The notes below the pieces were generated by a model, which saw only the letters and a program-made list of their open reading frames with translations, made no database searches and was not told where the DNA came from. Source: Atherix ibis (lineage: Eukaryota; Arthropoda; Insecta; Diptera; Athericidae). Taken from it: a DNA stretch of 64,000 bases. The translations under genes were made by a program, and so were the position numbers. This document shows positions 15,301-28,799 of the stretch, piece after piece; positions within the stretch are counted from its first letter, which is position 1, and each line of letters starts with the position of its first letter. The stretch is from assembly GCA_958298945.1 (NCBI GenBank), contig OY282608.1:82012806-82076805 (forward strand), read 5' to 3'.

Positions 15301-16120
15301 ACCAACAAACCAATAAGCAAACAAACGAACAAACCAACAAACCAACAAAACAACAAACAAACAAACCAAAAAACGAACAAACGAACAAACCAACAAATAA
15401 ATAAACCAACAAACCAACAAGCCAACAAACCAACAAACCAACAAACGAAGAAACGGACAAACCAACAAACAAATAAACCAACAAACCAACAAACCAACAA
15501 ACCAACAAACCAACAAACGAACAAACCAACAAACCAACAAACCAACAAACCAACAAACCAACAAACCAACAAGCCAACAAACCAACAAACCAACAAACCA
15601 AAAAACCAACAAACCAACAAACCAACAAGCCAACAAACCAAAAAAGCAATAAACTAACAAACCAACTTACCAACTTACCAACAAATCAACAAACCAACAA
15701 ACCAACAAACCAACAAACCAACAAACCAACAAACCAACAAACCAGCAAACCAACAAACCAACAAACCAACAAACCAACAAGCCAACAAACGAACAAACCA
15801 ACAAACCAACAAAACAACAAACCAACAAACCAAAAAAACGAACAAACGAACAAACCAACAAACAAATAAACCAACAAACCAACAAGCCAACAAACCAACA
15901 AACCAACAAACGAACAAACGAACAAACCAACAAACAAATAAACCAACAAACCAACAAACCAACAAACCAACAAACGAACAAACCAACAAACCAACAAACC
16001 AACAAACCAACAAACCAACAAGCCAACAACCCAACAAGCCAGCAAACCAACAAACCAACAAACGAACAAACCAACAAACCAACAAACCAATAAACCAACA
16101 AACCAATAAACCGACAAGCC
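12390..16120. repeat. 1.43-kb segment duplicated at 2295-2312 bp spacing
   Basis: Segment 12.39-13.83 kb matches 14.70-16.12 kb. Paired markers are GCTACAA 12390/14702, ATTCC 12451/14763 and CCGAC 12646/14958 (all offset 2312). Further right the pairs are the double CTTACC at 13366/15661, GCCAGC 13743/16038 and CCGAC 13816/16111 (all offset 2295). The 17-bp fall in offset, with GGAC 13168/15455 at 2287, reflects gain and loss of 8-bp units plus one base. Position 13.83-14.70 kb has no second copy, so the right member broke off there. Confidence 0.88.
14604..14708. repeat. Family A diagnostic module, copy 11
   Basis: GCTACAA lies at 14702. Two units are changed to the AATAA form relative to copy 1. 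The ATTCC variant follows at 14763, exactly 2312 bp from its counterpart at 12451. Beyond this point only the right half of the module survives, at 18803-18849, 22670-22714, 23830-23872 and 24224-24271. Confidence 0.88.
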
Positions 16121-16440
16121 AACAAACCAACAAACCAACAAACCAACAAGCCAACAAGCCAACAAACCAACAAACCAACAAACCAACAAACCAACCAACG
16201 AACAAACGAACAAACCAACAAACCAACAAACCAACAAACCAACAAGCCAACAAACCAACAAGCCAGCAAACCAACAAACCAACAAACGAACAAACCAACA
16301 AACCAACAAACCAATAAACCAACAAACCAATAAACCGACAAGCCAACAAACCAACAAACCAACAAACCAACAAGCCAACAAGCCAACAAACCAACAAACC
16401 AAAAAACCAACAAACCAACCAACGAACAAACCATCAAACC
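16020..16440. repeat. 224-bp tandem duplication (28 units)
   Basis: GCCAGC at 16038/16262, CCGAC at 16111/16335 and CCAACC at 16191/16415 are all exactly 224 bp apart. The offset is a multiple of 8, so the exchange took place in register. The right copy has acquired one ACCAAAAA unit near 16401. Confidence 0.88.
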
Positions 16441-16595
16441 AACAAACCAACAAACCAACAAGCCAACAAACCAACAAACCAACAAACCAACAAACCAACA
16501 AACAAACAAACCAACAAACCAACAAACCAATAAACCAACAAACCAACAAACCAACATGCCAACAAACCAACAAACCAACTAACCAACAAACCAAC

Positions 16596-16601
16596 AAGCT
16601 T
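16596..16601. other. AAGCTT marker at the family A/B boundary
   Basis: AAGCTTACAA is an 8-bp unit with three changes, and I noticed no second AAGCTT by eye. It lies where family A markers end and CCCACAA-rich sequence begins. It resembles GCTACAA modules but keeps the 8-bp register. Confidence 0.7.
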
Positions 16602-17029
16602 ACAAACCAAAAAACTAATAAACCAACAAACCAACAAACCTACAAACACACAAACCAACAAGCCAACAAGCCAACAAACCAACAAGCCAACAAACCAACA
16701 AACGAACAAACCAACAAACCAACAAACCAACAAGCCAACAAACGAACAAACCAACAAACAAAGAAACCAACAAACGAACAAACGAACAAACCAACAAACC
16801 AACAAACCAACAAACCAACAAACCAACAAACCAGCAAACCAACAAACCAACAAACCAACAAGCCAACAAGCCAACAAACCAACAAACTAACAAACCAACA
16901 AACCAACAAACGAACAAACCAACAAACCAACAAACCAACAAACCAACAAGCCAACAAACCAACAAACCAACAAAGCAACAAACCAGCAAACCAACAAACC
17001 AACAAGCCAACAAACCAACAAACCAACAA

Positions 17030-20000
17030 ACCAACAATTAACAAACCAACAAGCCAACAAGCCAACAAACCAACAAGCCAACAAACGAACAAACGAACAA
17101 ACCAACAAACCAACAAACCAACAAACCAACAAACGAACAAACCAACAAACCAACAAACCCACAAACCAACAAACCAACAACGAACACACCAACAAAACAA
17201 CAAGCCAACAAACCAGCAAACCAACAAACCAACAAACCAAATAACCAACAAGCCAACAAGCCAACAAAACAACAAACCAACAAACCACCAAATGAACAAA
17301 CCAACAAACCAACAAACCAACAAACCAACAAACCAACAAGCCAACAAACCAACAAACCAACAAACCAATAAATCAACAAACCAACAAACTAACAAACCAA
17401 CAAACGAACAAACCAACAAACCAACAAACTAACAAACCCACAAACCAACAAGCCAACAATCCAACAAGCCAACAAACCAATAAGCCAACAAACCAACAAG
17501 CCAACAAACCAACAAACCCACAAGCCAACAAACAAACAAACCAACAAACCAACAAACCAACAAACGAACAAACCAACAAACTAACAAACCAACAAACCAA
17601 CAAACCAACAAACCAACAAACCAATATACCAACAAACCAACAAACCAACAAGCCAACAAACAAAAAACCAACAAACCAACAAACCACCAAGCCAACAAAC
17701 CAAAAAATCAACAAACCAACAAGCCAACAAACCAACAAACGAACAAACCAACAAACCAACAAACTAACAAACCCACAAACCAACAAGCCAACAATCCAAC
17801 AAGCCAACAAACCAATAAGCCAACAACCCAACAAGCCAACAAACCAACAAACCCACAAGCCAACAAACAAACAAACCAACAAACCAACAAACGAACAAAC
17901 CAACAAACCAACAAACTAACAAACCCACAAACCAACAAGCCAACAATCCAACAAGCCAACAAACCAATAAGCCAACAAACCAACAAGCCAACAAACCAAC
18001 AAACCCACAAGCCAACAAACAAACAAACCAACAAACCAACAAACCAACAAACGAACAAACCAACAAACTAACAAACCAACAAACCAACAAACCAACAAAC
18101 TAACAAACCAACAAACCAACAAACCAACAAACCAACAAACCCACAAGCCAACAAACAAACAAACCAACAAACCAACAAACCAACAAACGAACAAACCAAC
18201 AAACTAACAAACCAACAAACCAACAAACCAACAAACCAACATACCAACAAACCAACAAACCAACAAGCCAACAAACCAACAAACCAAAAAACCAACAAAC
18301 CAACAAACCAACAAGCCAACAAACCAAAAAATCAATAAACCAACAAACCAACATACCAACAAACCAACAAACCAACAAACCAACAAGCCAGCAAGCCAAC
18401 AAACCAACAAACCAACATACCAACAAACCAACAAGCCAACAAACCAACAAGCTAACAAACCAATAAACCAACAAACGAACAAACCAACAAACCAATAAAC
18501 CAACAAGCCAACAAACCAACATGCCAACAAACCAACAAACCAACTAACCAACAAACCAACAAGCCAACAAACCAAAAAACCAATACACCAAATAACCAAC
18601 AAGTCAACAAGCCAACAAACCAACAAGCCAACAAACCAACAAACGAACAAGCCAAAAAACGAACAAACCAACAAACGAACAAACCAACAAACGAACAAAC
18701 CAACAAACCAACAAACCAACAAACCAACAAACCAACAAACCAACAAACCAACAAACCAACAAACCAACAAACAAACAATCCAACAAGCCAACAAACCAAC
18801 AAGCCAAAAAACCAACAAACCAACAAGCCAACAAACCAACAAGCTACAAACCAACAAACCAACAAGCCAACAAGCCAACAAACCAACAAACCAACAATCC
18901 AACAAACCAACAAACCAACAAACCAACAAACCAACAAACCAACAAGCCAACAAGCCAACAAACCAAGAAACCAACAAGCCAACAAACCAACAAACCAACA
19001 AACCAACAAGCCAACAAACCAAAAAACCAGCAAACCAACAAACCAACAAACCAACAAACCAACAAGCCAACAAACCAACAAACGAACAAACCAACACACC
19101 AACAAACGAACAAACCAACAAACGAGCAAAGCAACAAACCAACAAACCAACAAACCAACAAACGAACAAGCCAACAAACCAACAAACTAACAAACCAACA
19201 AACCAACAAACGAACAAACCAACAAACCAACAAACCAACAAACCAACAAACCAACAAACCCACAAGCCAACAAACAAACAAACCAACAAACCAAGTAACC
19301 AACAAACCAACAAGCCAACAAACCAACAAACCAACAAACCAACAAACCAACAAACCAACAAACCAACAAACAGACAAACCAACAAACCAACAAACCAACA
19401 AACCAACAAACCAACAAACCAACAAGCCAACAAACCAAAAAACCCACAAACCAACAAACCAACAAACCAACAAACCATGAAACCAACAAACCAACAAACC
19501 AACAAGCCAACAAACCAACAAACCAAAAAACCAGCAAACCAACAAACCAACAAACTAACAAACCAACAAGCCAACAAGCCAACAAACCAAAAAACCAATA
19601 AACCAACAAACCAACAAACCTACAAACCCACGAACCAACAAGCCAACAAGCCAACAAACCAACAAACCAACAAACCAACAAGCCAACAAACGAACAAACG
19701 AACAAACGAACAAACCAACAAACCAACAAACCAACAAACCAACAAACAAACAAACCAACAAACGAACAAACGAACAAACCAACAAACCAACAAACCAACA
19801 AACCAACAAGCCAACAAGCCAACAAACCAACAAACCAACAAACCAACAAACTAACAAACGAACAAACCAACAAACCAACAAACCAACAAACCAACAAATC
19901 AACAAACCAACAAGCCAACAAACCAACAAACCAACAAACCAACAAACCAACAAACCAACAAACCAACAAGCCAACAAACCAACAAACCAACAAACCATCA

Positions 20001-21700
20001 ATTAACAAACCAACATGCCAACAACCCAACAAACCAACAAGCCAACAAACGAACAAACCAACAAACCAACAAACCAACAAACCAACAAACCAACAAACCA
20101 ACAAACCAACAAACCAACAAACCCACAAACCAACAAACCAACAACAAACACACCAACAAACCAACAAGCCAACAAACCAGCAAACCAGCAAACCAACAAA
20201 CCAAATAACCAACAAGCCAATTAGCCAACAAATCAACAAATCACCAAACGAAAAAACCAACAGACCAACAAACCAACAAACCAACAAACCAACAAGCCAA
20301 CAAACCAACAAACCAACAAGCCAATAAATCAACAAACCAACAAACCAACAAACGAACAAGCCAACAAACCAACAAACGAACAAACCAACAAACCAACAAA
20401 CCAACAAACCAACAAACCAACAAGCCAACAAACCAACAAGCCAACAAACCAACAAACCAACAAGCCAACAAGCCAACAAACCAACAAACCAACAAACCAA
20501 CAAACCAACAAACGAACAAACCAACAAACCAACAAACCAACAAACCAACAAACCAACAAACCAACAAACCAACAAACCAACAAACCAACAAACCAACAAC
20601 CCACCAAGCCAACAAACCAACAAGCCAAAAAACCAACAAACCAACAAGCCAACAAACCAACAAGCCAACAAACCAACAAACCAACAAGCCAACAAGCCAA
20701 CAAACCAACAAACCAACAAACCAACAAACCGACAAACGAACAAACCAACAAACCAACAAACCAACAAACCAACAAATCAACAAACCAACAAGCCTACAAA
20801 CCAACAAACCAACAAACCAACAAACCAACAAACCAACAAACCAACAAACCAACAAGCCAACAAACCAACAAACCAATAAACCAACAATTAACAAACCAAC
20901 AAGCCAACAACCCAACAAACCAACAAGCCAACAAACGAACAAACGAACAAACCAACAAACCAAAAAACCAATAAACCAACAAACCAACAAACCTACAAAC
21001 CCACGAACCAACAAGCCAACAAGCCAACAAACCAACAAGCCAACAAACCAACAAACGAACAAACCAACAAACCAACAATCCAACAAACGAACAAACCAAC
21101 AAACAAACAAAGCAACAAACAAACAAACGAACAAACCAACAAACCAACAAACCAACAAACCAACAAACCAACAACTCACCAAGCCAACAAACCAACAAAC
21201 CAACAAACCAACAACCCACCAAGCCAACAAACCAACAAGCCAACAAACCAACAAACCAACAAGCCAACAAGCCAACAAACCAACAAACCAACAAACCAAC
21301 AAACCAACAAACCAACAAACGAACAAACCAACAAACCAACAAATCAACAAACCAACAAATCAACAAACCAACAAGCCAACAAACCAACAAACCAACAAAC
21401 CAACAAACCAACAAACCAACAAACCAACAAACCAACAAACCAACAAACCAACAAGCCAACAAACCAACAAACCAACAAACCAACAATTAACAAACCAACA
21501 AGCCAACAACCCAACAAACCAACAAGCCAACAAACGAACAAACGAACAAACCAACAAACCAACAAACCAACAAACAAACAAACCAACAAACCAACAAACC
21601 AACAAACCAACAAACCCACAACCCAACAAACCAACAACGAACACACCAACAAACCAACAAGCCAACAAACCAGCAAACCAGCAAACCAACAAACCAAATA
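17030..21700. repeat. Family C: TTAAC-marked HOR, period near 1.48 kb
   Basis: CAATTAACAAACC occurs at about 17038, 20002, 20888 and 21487. Steps 20002 to 21487 (1485) and 17038 to 20002 (2964, about twice as long) suggest a 1.48-kb period with one unmarked copy between. The CCAAATAACC marker at 17241, 20215 and 21698 gives the same picture (2974, then 1483). Near each TTAAC lies an ACGAACACACC or ACAAACACACC variant (about 17180, 20147, 21630), which is a register change. The copy at 20888 is a partial one. Confidence 0.82.
17420..18200. repeat. Short local HOR with 152-bp and 136-bp spacing
   Basis: The marker ACCCACAAGCC occurs at 17516, 17851, 18003 and 18139 (steps 335, 152, 136). The ATCC marker before it occurs at 17460, 17795 and 17947 (steps 335, 152). 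152 and 136 are 19 and 17 units, so these are in-register duplications. Each copy carries a doubled ACAAACAA pair after ACCCACAA. This is among the finest-grained HORs in the window. Confidence 0.88.
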
Positions 21701-21819
21701 ACCAACAAGCCAATAAGCCAACAAACCAACAAACCAACAAACCACCAAACGAACAAACCAACAGACCAACAAACCAACAAACCAACAAACCAACAAGCCA
21801 ACAAACCAACAAACCAACA

Positions 21820-24000
21820 AGCCAATAAATCAACAAACCAACAAACCAACAAACGAACAAACCAACAAACCAACAAACTAACACACCAACAAACCAACAA
21901 GCCAACAAGCCAACAAGCCAACAAACCAACAAGCCAACAAACCAACAAGCTAGCAAACCAACAAACGAACAAAGCAACAAACCAACAAACCAACAAACTA
22001 ACAAACCAACAAACCAACAAACCAACAAACCAACAAGCCAACAAACCAAAAAACGAACAAACGAACGAACCAACCAACCAACAAACCAACAAACCAACAA
22101 ACCAACAAGCCAACAAACCAACAAACAAACAAACGAGCAAACGAACAAACCAACAAACAAACAAACCAACAAACCAACAAACCAACAAACCAACAAACCA
22201 ACAAGCCAACAAACCAACAAACCAACAAACCAACAAACCAACAAACGAACAAACCAACAAACCAACAAACCAACAAACCAACAAACCAACAAACCAACAA
22301 ACCAACAAACCAACAAACCAACAAGCCAACAAACCAACAAACCAACAAACGAAAAAACGAACAAACCAACAAACCAACAAGCCAACAAACCAAAAAACCA
22401 AAAACCAACAAATCAACATACCAACAAACCAACAAACCAACAAACCAACAAGCCAACAAACCAACAAGCCAACAAACCAATAAACCAACAAACGAACAAA
22501 CCAACAAACCAATAAACCAACAAGCCAACAAACCAACATGCCAACAAACCAACAAACCAACTAACCAACAAACCAACAAACCAACAAGCCAACAAGCCAA
22601 CAAACCAACAAGCCAACAAACCAACAAACGAACAAACAAACTATCCAACAAGCCAACAAACTAACAAGCCAAAAAACCAACAAACCAACAAGCCACCAAA
22701 CCAACAAGCTACAAACCAACAAACCAACAAGCCAACAAACCAACAAGACAACAAACCAATAAACCAACAAACGAACAAACCAACAAACCAATAAACCAAC
22801 AAGCCAACAAACCAACAAACCAACAAACCAACAAACCAACAAACCAACAAATTAACAAACCAACAAACCAACAAACCAACAAACCAACAAACCAACAAAC
22901 CAACAAACGAACAAACCAACAGACCAACAAACCAACAAACCAACAAACCAACAAGCCAACAAACCAACAAACCAACAAGCCAATAAATCAACAAACCAAC
23001 AAACCAACAAACGAACAAACCAACAAACCAACAAACTAACACACCAACAAACCAACAAGCCAACAAGCCAACAAGCCAACAAACCAACAAGCCAACAAAC
23101 CAACAAGCTAACAAACCAACAAACGAACAAAGCAACAAACCAACAAACCAACAAACTAACAAACCAACAAACCAACAAACAAACAAACCAACAAGCCAAC
23201 AAACCAAAAAACCGACAAACGAACAAACCAACCAACCAACAAACCAACAAACCAACAAGCCAACAAACCAACAAACAAACAAACGAGCAAACGAACAAAC
23301 CAACAAACAAACAAACCAACAAACCAACAAACCAACAAACCAACAAACCAACAAATTAACAAGCCAACAAACCAACAAACCAACAAACCAACAAACCAAC
23401 AAACGAACAAACCAACAAACCAACAAACCAACAAACCAACAAACCAACAAACCAACAAACCAACAAACCAACAAACCAACAAGCCAACAAACCAACAAAC
23501 CAACAAACGAAAAAACGAACAAACCAACAAACCAACAAGCCAACAAACCAAAAAACCAAAAACCAACAAACCAACATACCAACAAACCAACAAACCAACA
23601 AACCAACAAGCCAACAAACCAACAAGCCAACAAACCAATAAACCAACAAACGAACAAACCTACAAACCAATAAACCAACAAGCCAACAAACCAACATGCC
23701 AACAAACCAACAAACCAACTAACCAACAAACCAACAAACCAACAAGCCAACAAGCCAACAAACCAACAAGCCAACAAACCAACAAACGAACAAACAAACT
23801 ATCCAACAAGCCAACAAACTAACAAGCCAAAAAACCAACAAACCAACAAGCCACCAAACCAACAAGCTACAAACCAACAAACCAACAAGCCAACAAACCA
23901 ACAAGCCAACAAACCAATAAACCAACAAACGAACAAACCAACAAACCAATAAACCAACAAGCCAACAAACCAACAAGCCAACAAACCAATAAACCAACAA
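21820..24000. repeat. 1158-bp HOR, two adjacent copies
   Basis: Markers pair at exactly 1158 bp: GCCAATAAATC 21821/22979, ACTAACC 22561/23719 and GCTACAA 22708/23866. Between them the order of CGAAAAAACG, ACATACC and CCAACCAACC variants agrees, with scattered single-base differences such as GCTAGC at about 21950 against GCTAAC at 23107. A further partial copy follows, with GCTACAA at 24265. Confidence 0.88.
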
Positions 24001-26488
24001 ACGAACAAACCAACAAACCAACAAGCCAACAAGCCAACAAACCAACAAGCCAACAAACCAACAAACGAACAAGCCAACAAACGAACAAACCAACAAACAA
24101 GCAAACCAACAAACGAACAAACCAACAAACCAACAAACCAACAAACAAACAAACCAACAAACCAACAAACCAACAAACCAACAAACCAACAAACAAACAA
24201 TCCAACAAGCCAACAAACCAACAAGCCAAAAAACCAACAAACCAACAAGCCAACAAACCAACAAGCTACAAACCAACAAACCAACAAGCCAACAAGCCAA
24301 CAAACCAACAAACCAACAATCCAACAAACCAACAAACCAACAAACCAACAAACCAACAAACCAACAAGCCAACAAGCCAACAAACCAACAAACCAACAAA
24401 CTAACAAACCAACAAACCAACAGGCCAACAAACCAAAAAACCAGCAAACCAACAAACCAACAAACCAACAAACCAACAAGCCGACAAACCAACAAACGAA
24501 CAAACCAACACACCAACAAACGAACAAACCAACAAACCAACAAACCAACAAACCAACAAGCAGCAAACCAACAAACCAACAAACGAACAAACGAACAAAC
24601 GAACTAACCAACAAACGAACAAACCAACAAACCAACAAACGAACAAGCCAACAAACCAACAAACTAACAAACCAACAAACCAACAAACGAACAAACCAAC
24701 AAACCAACAAACCAACAAACCAACAAACCAACAAACCCACAAGCCAACAAACCAACAAACCAACAAACCAAGTAACCAACAAACCAACAAGCCAACAAAC
24801 CAACAAACCAACAAACCAACAAACCAACAAACGAACAAACCAACAAACAGACAAACCAACAAAGAAACAAACCAACAAACCAACAAACCAACAAGCCAAC
24901 AAACCAAAAAACCCACAAACCAACAAACCAACAAACCATGAAACCAACAAACCAACAAACCAACAAGCCAACAAACCAACAAACCAAAAAACCAGCATAC
25001 CAACAAACCAACAAACCAACAAACCAACAAGCCAACAAGCCAACAAACCAACAAACCAACAAAGCAACAAACCAACAAACGAACAAACCAACAAACCAAC
25101 AAACCAACAAACCAACAAACCAACAAACCAACAAACCAACAAACCAACAAGCCAACAAACCAACAAACGAACAAGCCAACAAACCAACAAACCAACAAAC
25201 GAACAAACAAACAAACCAACAAACCAACACACCAACAAAACCACAAACCAACAAACGAACAAACCAACAAACCAACAAACCAACAAACCAACAAACCAAC
25301 AAGCCAACAAACTAACAAACCAAAAAACCAGCAAACCAACAAACGAACAAACCAACAAACAAACAAACCAACAAACAAATAAACCAACAAACCAACAAAC
25401 CAACAAACCAACAAACCAACAAACCAACAAGCCAACAAACCAACAAACCAAAAAACCAGCAAACCAACAAACCAACAAGTCAACAAGCCAACAAACCAAC
25501 AAAGCAACAAACCAACAAACCAACAAACCAACAAACATACAAACCAACAAACCAACAAACCAACAAACCAACAAACCAACAAACCAAAAAACCAACAAGC
25601 CAACAAACCAACAAACCAACAAGCCAATAAACCAACAAACCAACAAACGAACAAACAAACAAACCAACAAACAAACACACCAACAAACCCACAAACCAAC
25701 AAACGAACAAACCAACAAACCAACAAACCAACAAACCAACAAGCCAACAAACGAACAAACCAACAAACAAACAAACCAACAAACAAACAAACCAACAAAC
25801 CAACAAACCAACAAACCAACAAACCAACAAACCAACAAACCAACAAACCAACAAGCCAACAAACCAAAAACCAACAAACCAACAAACCAACAAGCCAACA
25901 AGCCACCAAATCAACAAGCCAACAAATCAACAAGCCAACAAACCAACAAACCAACAAACCAACAAACCAACGAGCCAACAAACCAACAAACCAAAAAACC
26001 AACAAACGAACAAACGAACAAACCAACAAACGAACAAACCAACAAACCAACAAACGAACAAACCAACCAACGAACAAACCAACAAAACAACAAGCCAACA
26101 AACGAACAAACCAACAAACAAACAAACGAACAAGGCAACAAACCAACAAACCAACAAACCAACAAACCAACAAACCAACAAACCAACAAACCAACAAACC
26201 AACAAACCAACAAACCAGCAAACGAACAAACCAACAAACCAACAAACCAACAAACCAACAAACCAACAAACCAACAAACCAACAAACCAACAAGCCAACA
26301 AGCCAACAAACCAATAAACCAACAAACAAATAAACTAACAAACCAACAAACCAACAAACCAACAAACCAACAAACCAACAAGCCAACTAACGAAAAAACC
26401 AACAAACCAACAAACCAACAAACCAACAAACCAACAAACCAACAAACCAACAAACCAACAAACGATCAAACCAACAAACAAACAAACC

Positions 26489-26515
26489 AACAAACAAACA
26501 AACAAACAAACAAAC
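26489..26515. repeat. Variable AAAC tract, 7 repeats
   Basis: Seven C residues lie at 4-bp spacing, directly followed by CCCATGAACC. The left flank carries GATC at 26464. Confidence 0.93.
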
Positions 26516-27349
26516 CCATGAACCAACAAACCAACAAACCAACAAACCAACAAACCAACAAACCAACAAACCAACAAACCAACAAACCAGCAAACCAACA
26601 AGCCAACTAACCAAAAAACCAACAAACCAACAAACCAACAAGCCAACAAATCAACAAACCAAAAAACGAACAAACCAACAAACTAACAAACCAATAAACC
26701 AACACACCAACAAACGAACAAACCAACAAACCAACAAACCAACAAACCAACAAGCAGCAAACCAACAAACCAACAAACGAACAAACGAACAAACGAACTA
26801 ACCAACAAACGAACAAACCAACAAACCAACAAACCAACAAACGAACAAGCCAACAAACCAACAAACTAACAAACCAACAAACCAACAAACGAACAAACCA
26901 ACAAACCAACAAACCAACAAACCAACAAACCAACAAACCCACAAGCCAACAAACCAACAAACCAACAAACCAAGTAACCAACAAACCAACAAGCCAGCAA
27001 ACCAACAAACCAACAAACCAACAAACCAACAAACCAACAAACCAACAAACAGACAAACCAACAAAAAAACAAACCAACAAACCAACAAACCAACAAGCCA
27101 ACAAACCAAAAAACCCACAAACCAACAAACCAACAAACCAACAAACCATGAAACCAACAAACCAACAAACCAACAAGCCAACAAACCAACAAACCAAAAA
27201 ACCAGCAAACCAACAAACCAACAAACCAACAAACCAACAAGCCAACAAGCCAACAAACCAACAAACCCACAAAGCAACAAACCAACAAACGAACAAACCA
27301 ACAAACCAACAAACCAACAAACCAACAAACCAACAAACCAACAAACCAA

Positions 27350-28750
27350 CAAACCAACAAACCAACAAGCCAACAAACCAACAAACGAACAAGCCAACAA
27401 ACCAACAAACCAACAAACGAACAAACAAACAAACCAACAAACCAACACACCGACAAACCCACAAACCAACAAACGAACAAACCAACAAACCAACAAACCA
27501 ACAAACCAACAAACCAACAAGCCAACAAACCAACAAACCAAAAAACCAGCAAACCAACAAACGAACAAACCAACCAACAAACAAACCAACAAACAAACAA
27601 ACCAACAAACCAACAAACCAACAAACCAACAAACCAACAAACCAACAAGCCAACAAACCAACAAACCAAAAAACCAGCAAACCAACAAACCAACAAGTCA
27701 ACAAGCCAACAAACCAAGAAAGCAACAAACCAACAAACCAACAAACCAACAAACATACAAACCAACAAACCAACAAACCAACAAACCAACAAACCAAAAA
27801 ACCAACAAGCCAACAAACCAACAAACCAACAAGCCAACAAACCAACAAACCAACAAACGAACAAACAAACAAACCAACAAACCAACACACCAACAAACCC
27901 ACAAACCAACAAACGAACAAACCAACAAACCAAAAAACCAACAAACCAACAAGCCAACAAACGAACAAACCAACGAACAAACAAACCAACAAACAAACAA
28001 ACCAACAAACCAACAAACTAACAAACCAACAAACCAACAAACCAACAAACCAACAAGCCAACAAACCAAAAAACCAACAAACCAACAAACCAACAAGCCA
28101 ACAAGCCACCAAATCAACAAGCTAACAAATCAACAAGCCAACAAACCAACAAACCAACAAACCAACAAACCAACGAGCCAACAAACCAACAAACCAAAAA
28201 ACCAACAAACGAACAAACGAACAAACCAACAAACGAACACACCAACAAACCAACAAACGAACAAACCAACCAACGAACAAACCAACAAACCAACAAGCCA
28301 ACAAACGAACAAACCAACAAACAAACAAACGAACAAGCCAACAAACCAACAAACCAACAAACCAACAAACCAACAAACCAACAAACCAACAGACCAACAA
28401 ACCAGCAAACGAACAAACCAACAAACCAACAAACCAACAAACCAACAAACCAACAAACCAACAAACCAACAGGCCAACAAGCCAACAAACCAACAAACCA
28501 ACAAACAAATAAACTAACAAACCAACAAACCAACAAACCAACAAACCAACAAACCAACAAGCCAACAAACGAAAAAACCATCAAACCAACAAACCAACAA
28601 ACCAACAAACCAACAAACCAACAAACCAACAAACGATCAAACCAACAAACAAACAAACCAACAAACAAACAAACAAACAAACAAACAAACAAACCCATAA
28701 ACCAACAAACCAACAAACCAACAAACCAACAAACCAACAAACCAACAAAC
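27350..28750. repeat. Segment related to 31.58-32.99 kb at offset 4234
   Basis: About 1.4 kb repeats with the same variant order and very few substitutions 4234 bp to the right, and again at 6684 bp through the 2450-bp duplication. Examples are GATC 28635/32869 and the AAAC tract ending at 28694/32928. Similarity stops near 28.75 kb, where the right-hand copies gain the CCACCTAACC unit. Confidence 0.8.
28660..28694. repeat. Variable AAAC tract, 9 repeats
   Basis: Nine Cs at 4-bp spacing, then CCCATAA. The left flank carries GATC at 28635. Confidence 0.93.
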
Positions 28751-28799
28751 CAACAAACCAACAAGCCAACAAACCAAAAAACCAACAAACCAACAAGCC

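Larger units (their letters stand above)
1742..15458. repeat. GGAC marker series of family A
   Basis: The only GGAC tetramers I see in the array (a unit with two substitutions, CGGACAAACC) occur at 1742, 2741, 3606, 5318, 6630, 7685, 9180, 11737, 13168 and 15455. Nearly all sit between two ACAAATAA units, usually downstream of an AACAACAA unit and the one-base-longer ACCAAAAAA unit. The last copies degrade: at about 15911 the homologous position reads CGAAC. This second module is interleaved with the GCTACAA module, and the distance between them varies, which shows block gain and loss between the two. Confidence 0.85.
871..16600. repeat. Family A higher-order repeat region
   Basis: This stretch is rich in GCCAACAA and ACCAATAA units and is organised around two recurring variant modules, one ending in GCTACAA and one containing GGAC. 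Spacings between successive GCTACAA modules are 1463, 704, 1129, 1296, 1464, 1406, 2095, 423, 1438 and 2312 bp. This points to a basic repeat near 1.4-1.5 kb that has been shortened and lengthened by whole blocks. Two register changes recur: a 7-mer ACCATAA (about 2147, 8148, 10240, 12180, 14420) and a one-base-longer unit before ACGAACAA (about 1651, 2651, 5299, 6540, 7596, 9088, 11646, 13079). No unique sequence lies between the copies. Confidence 0.9.
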
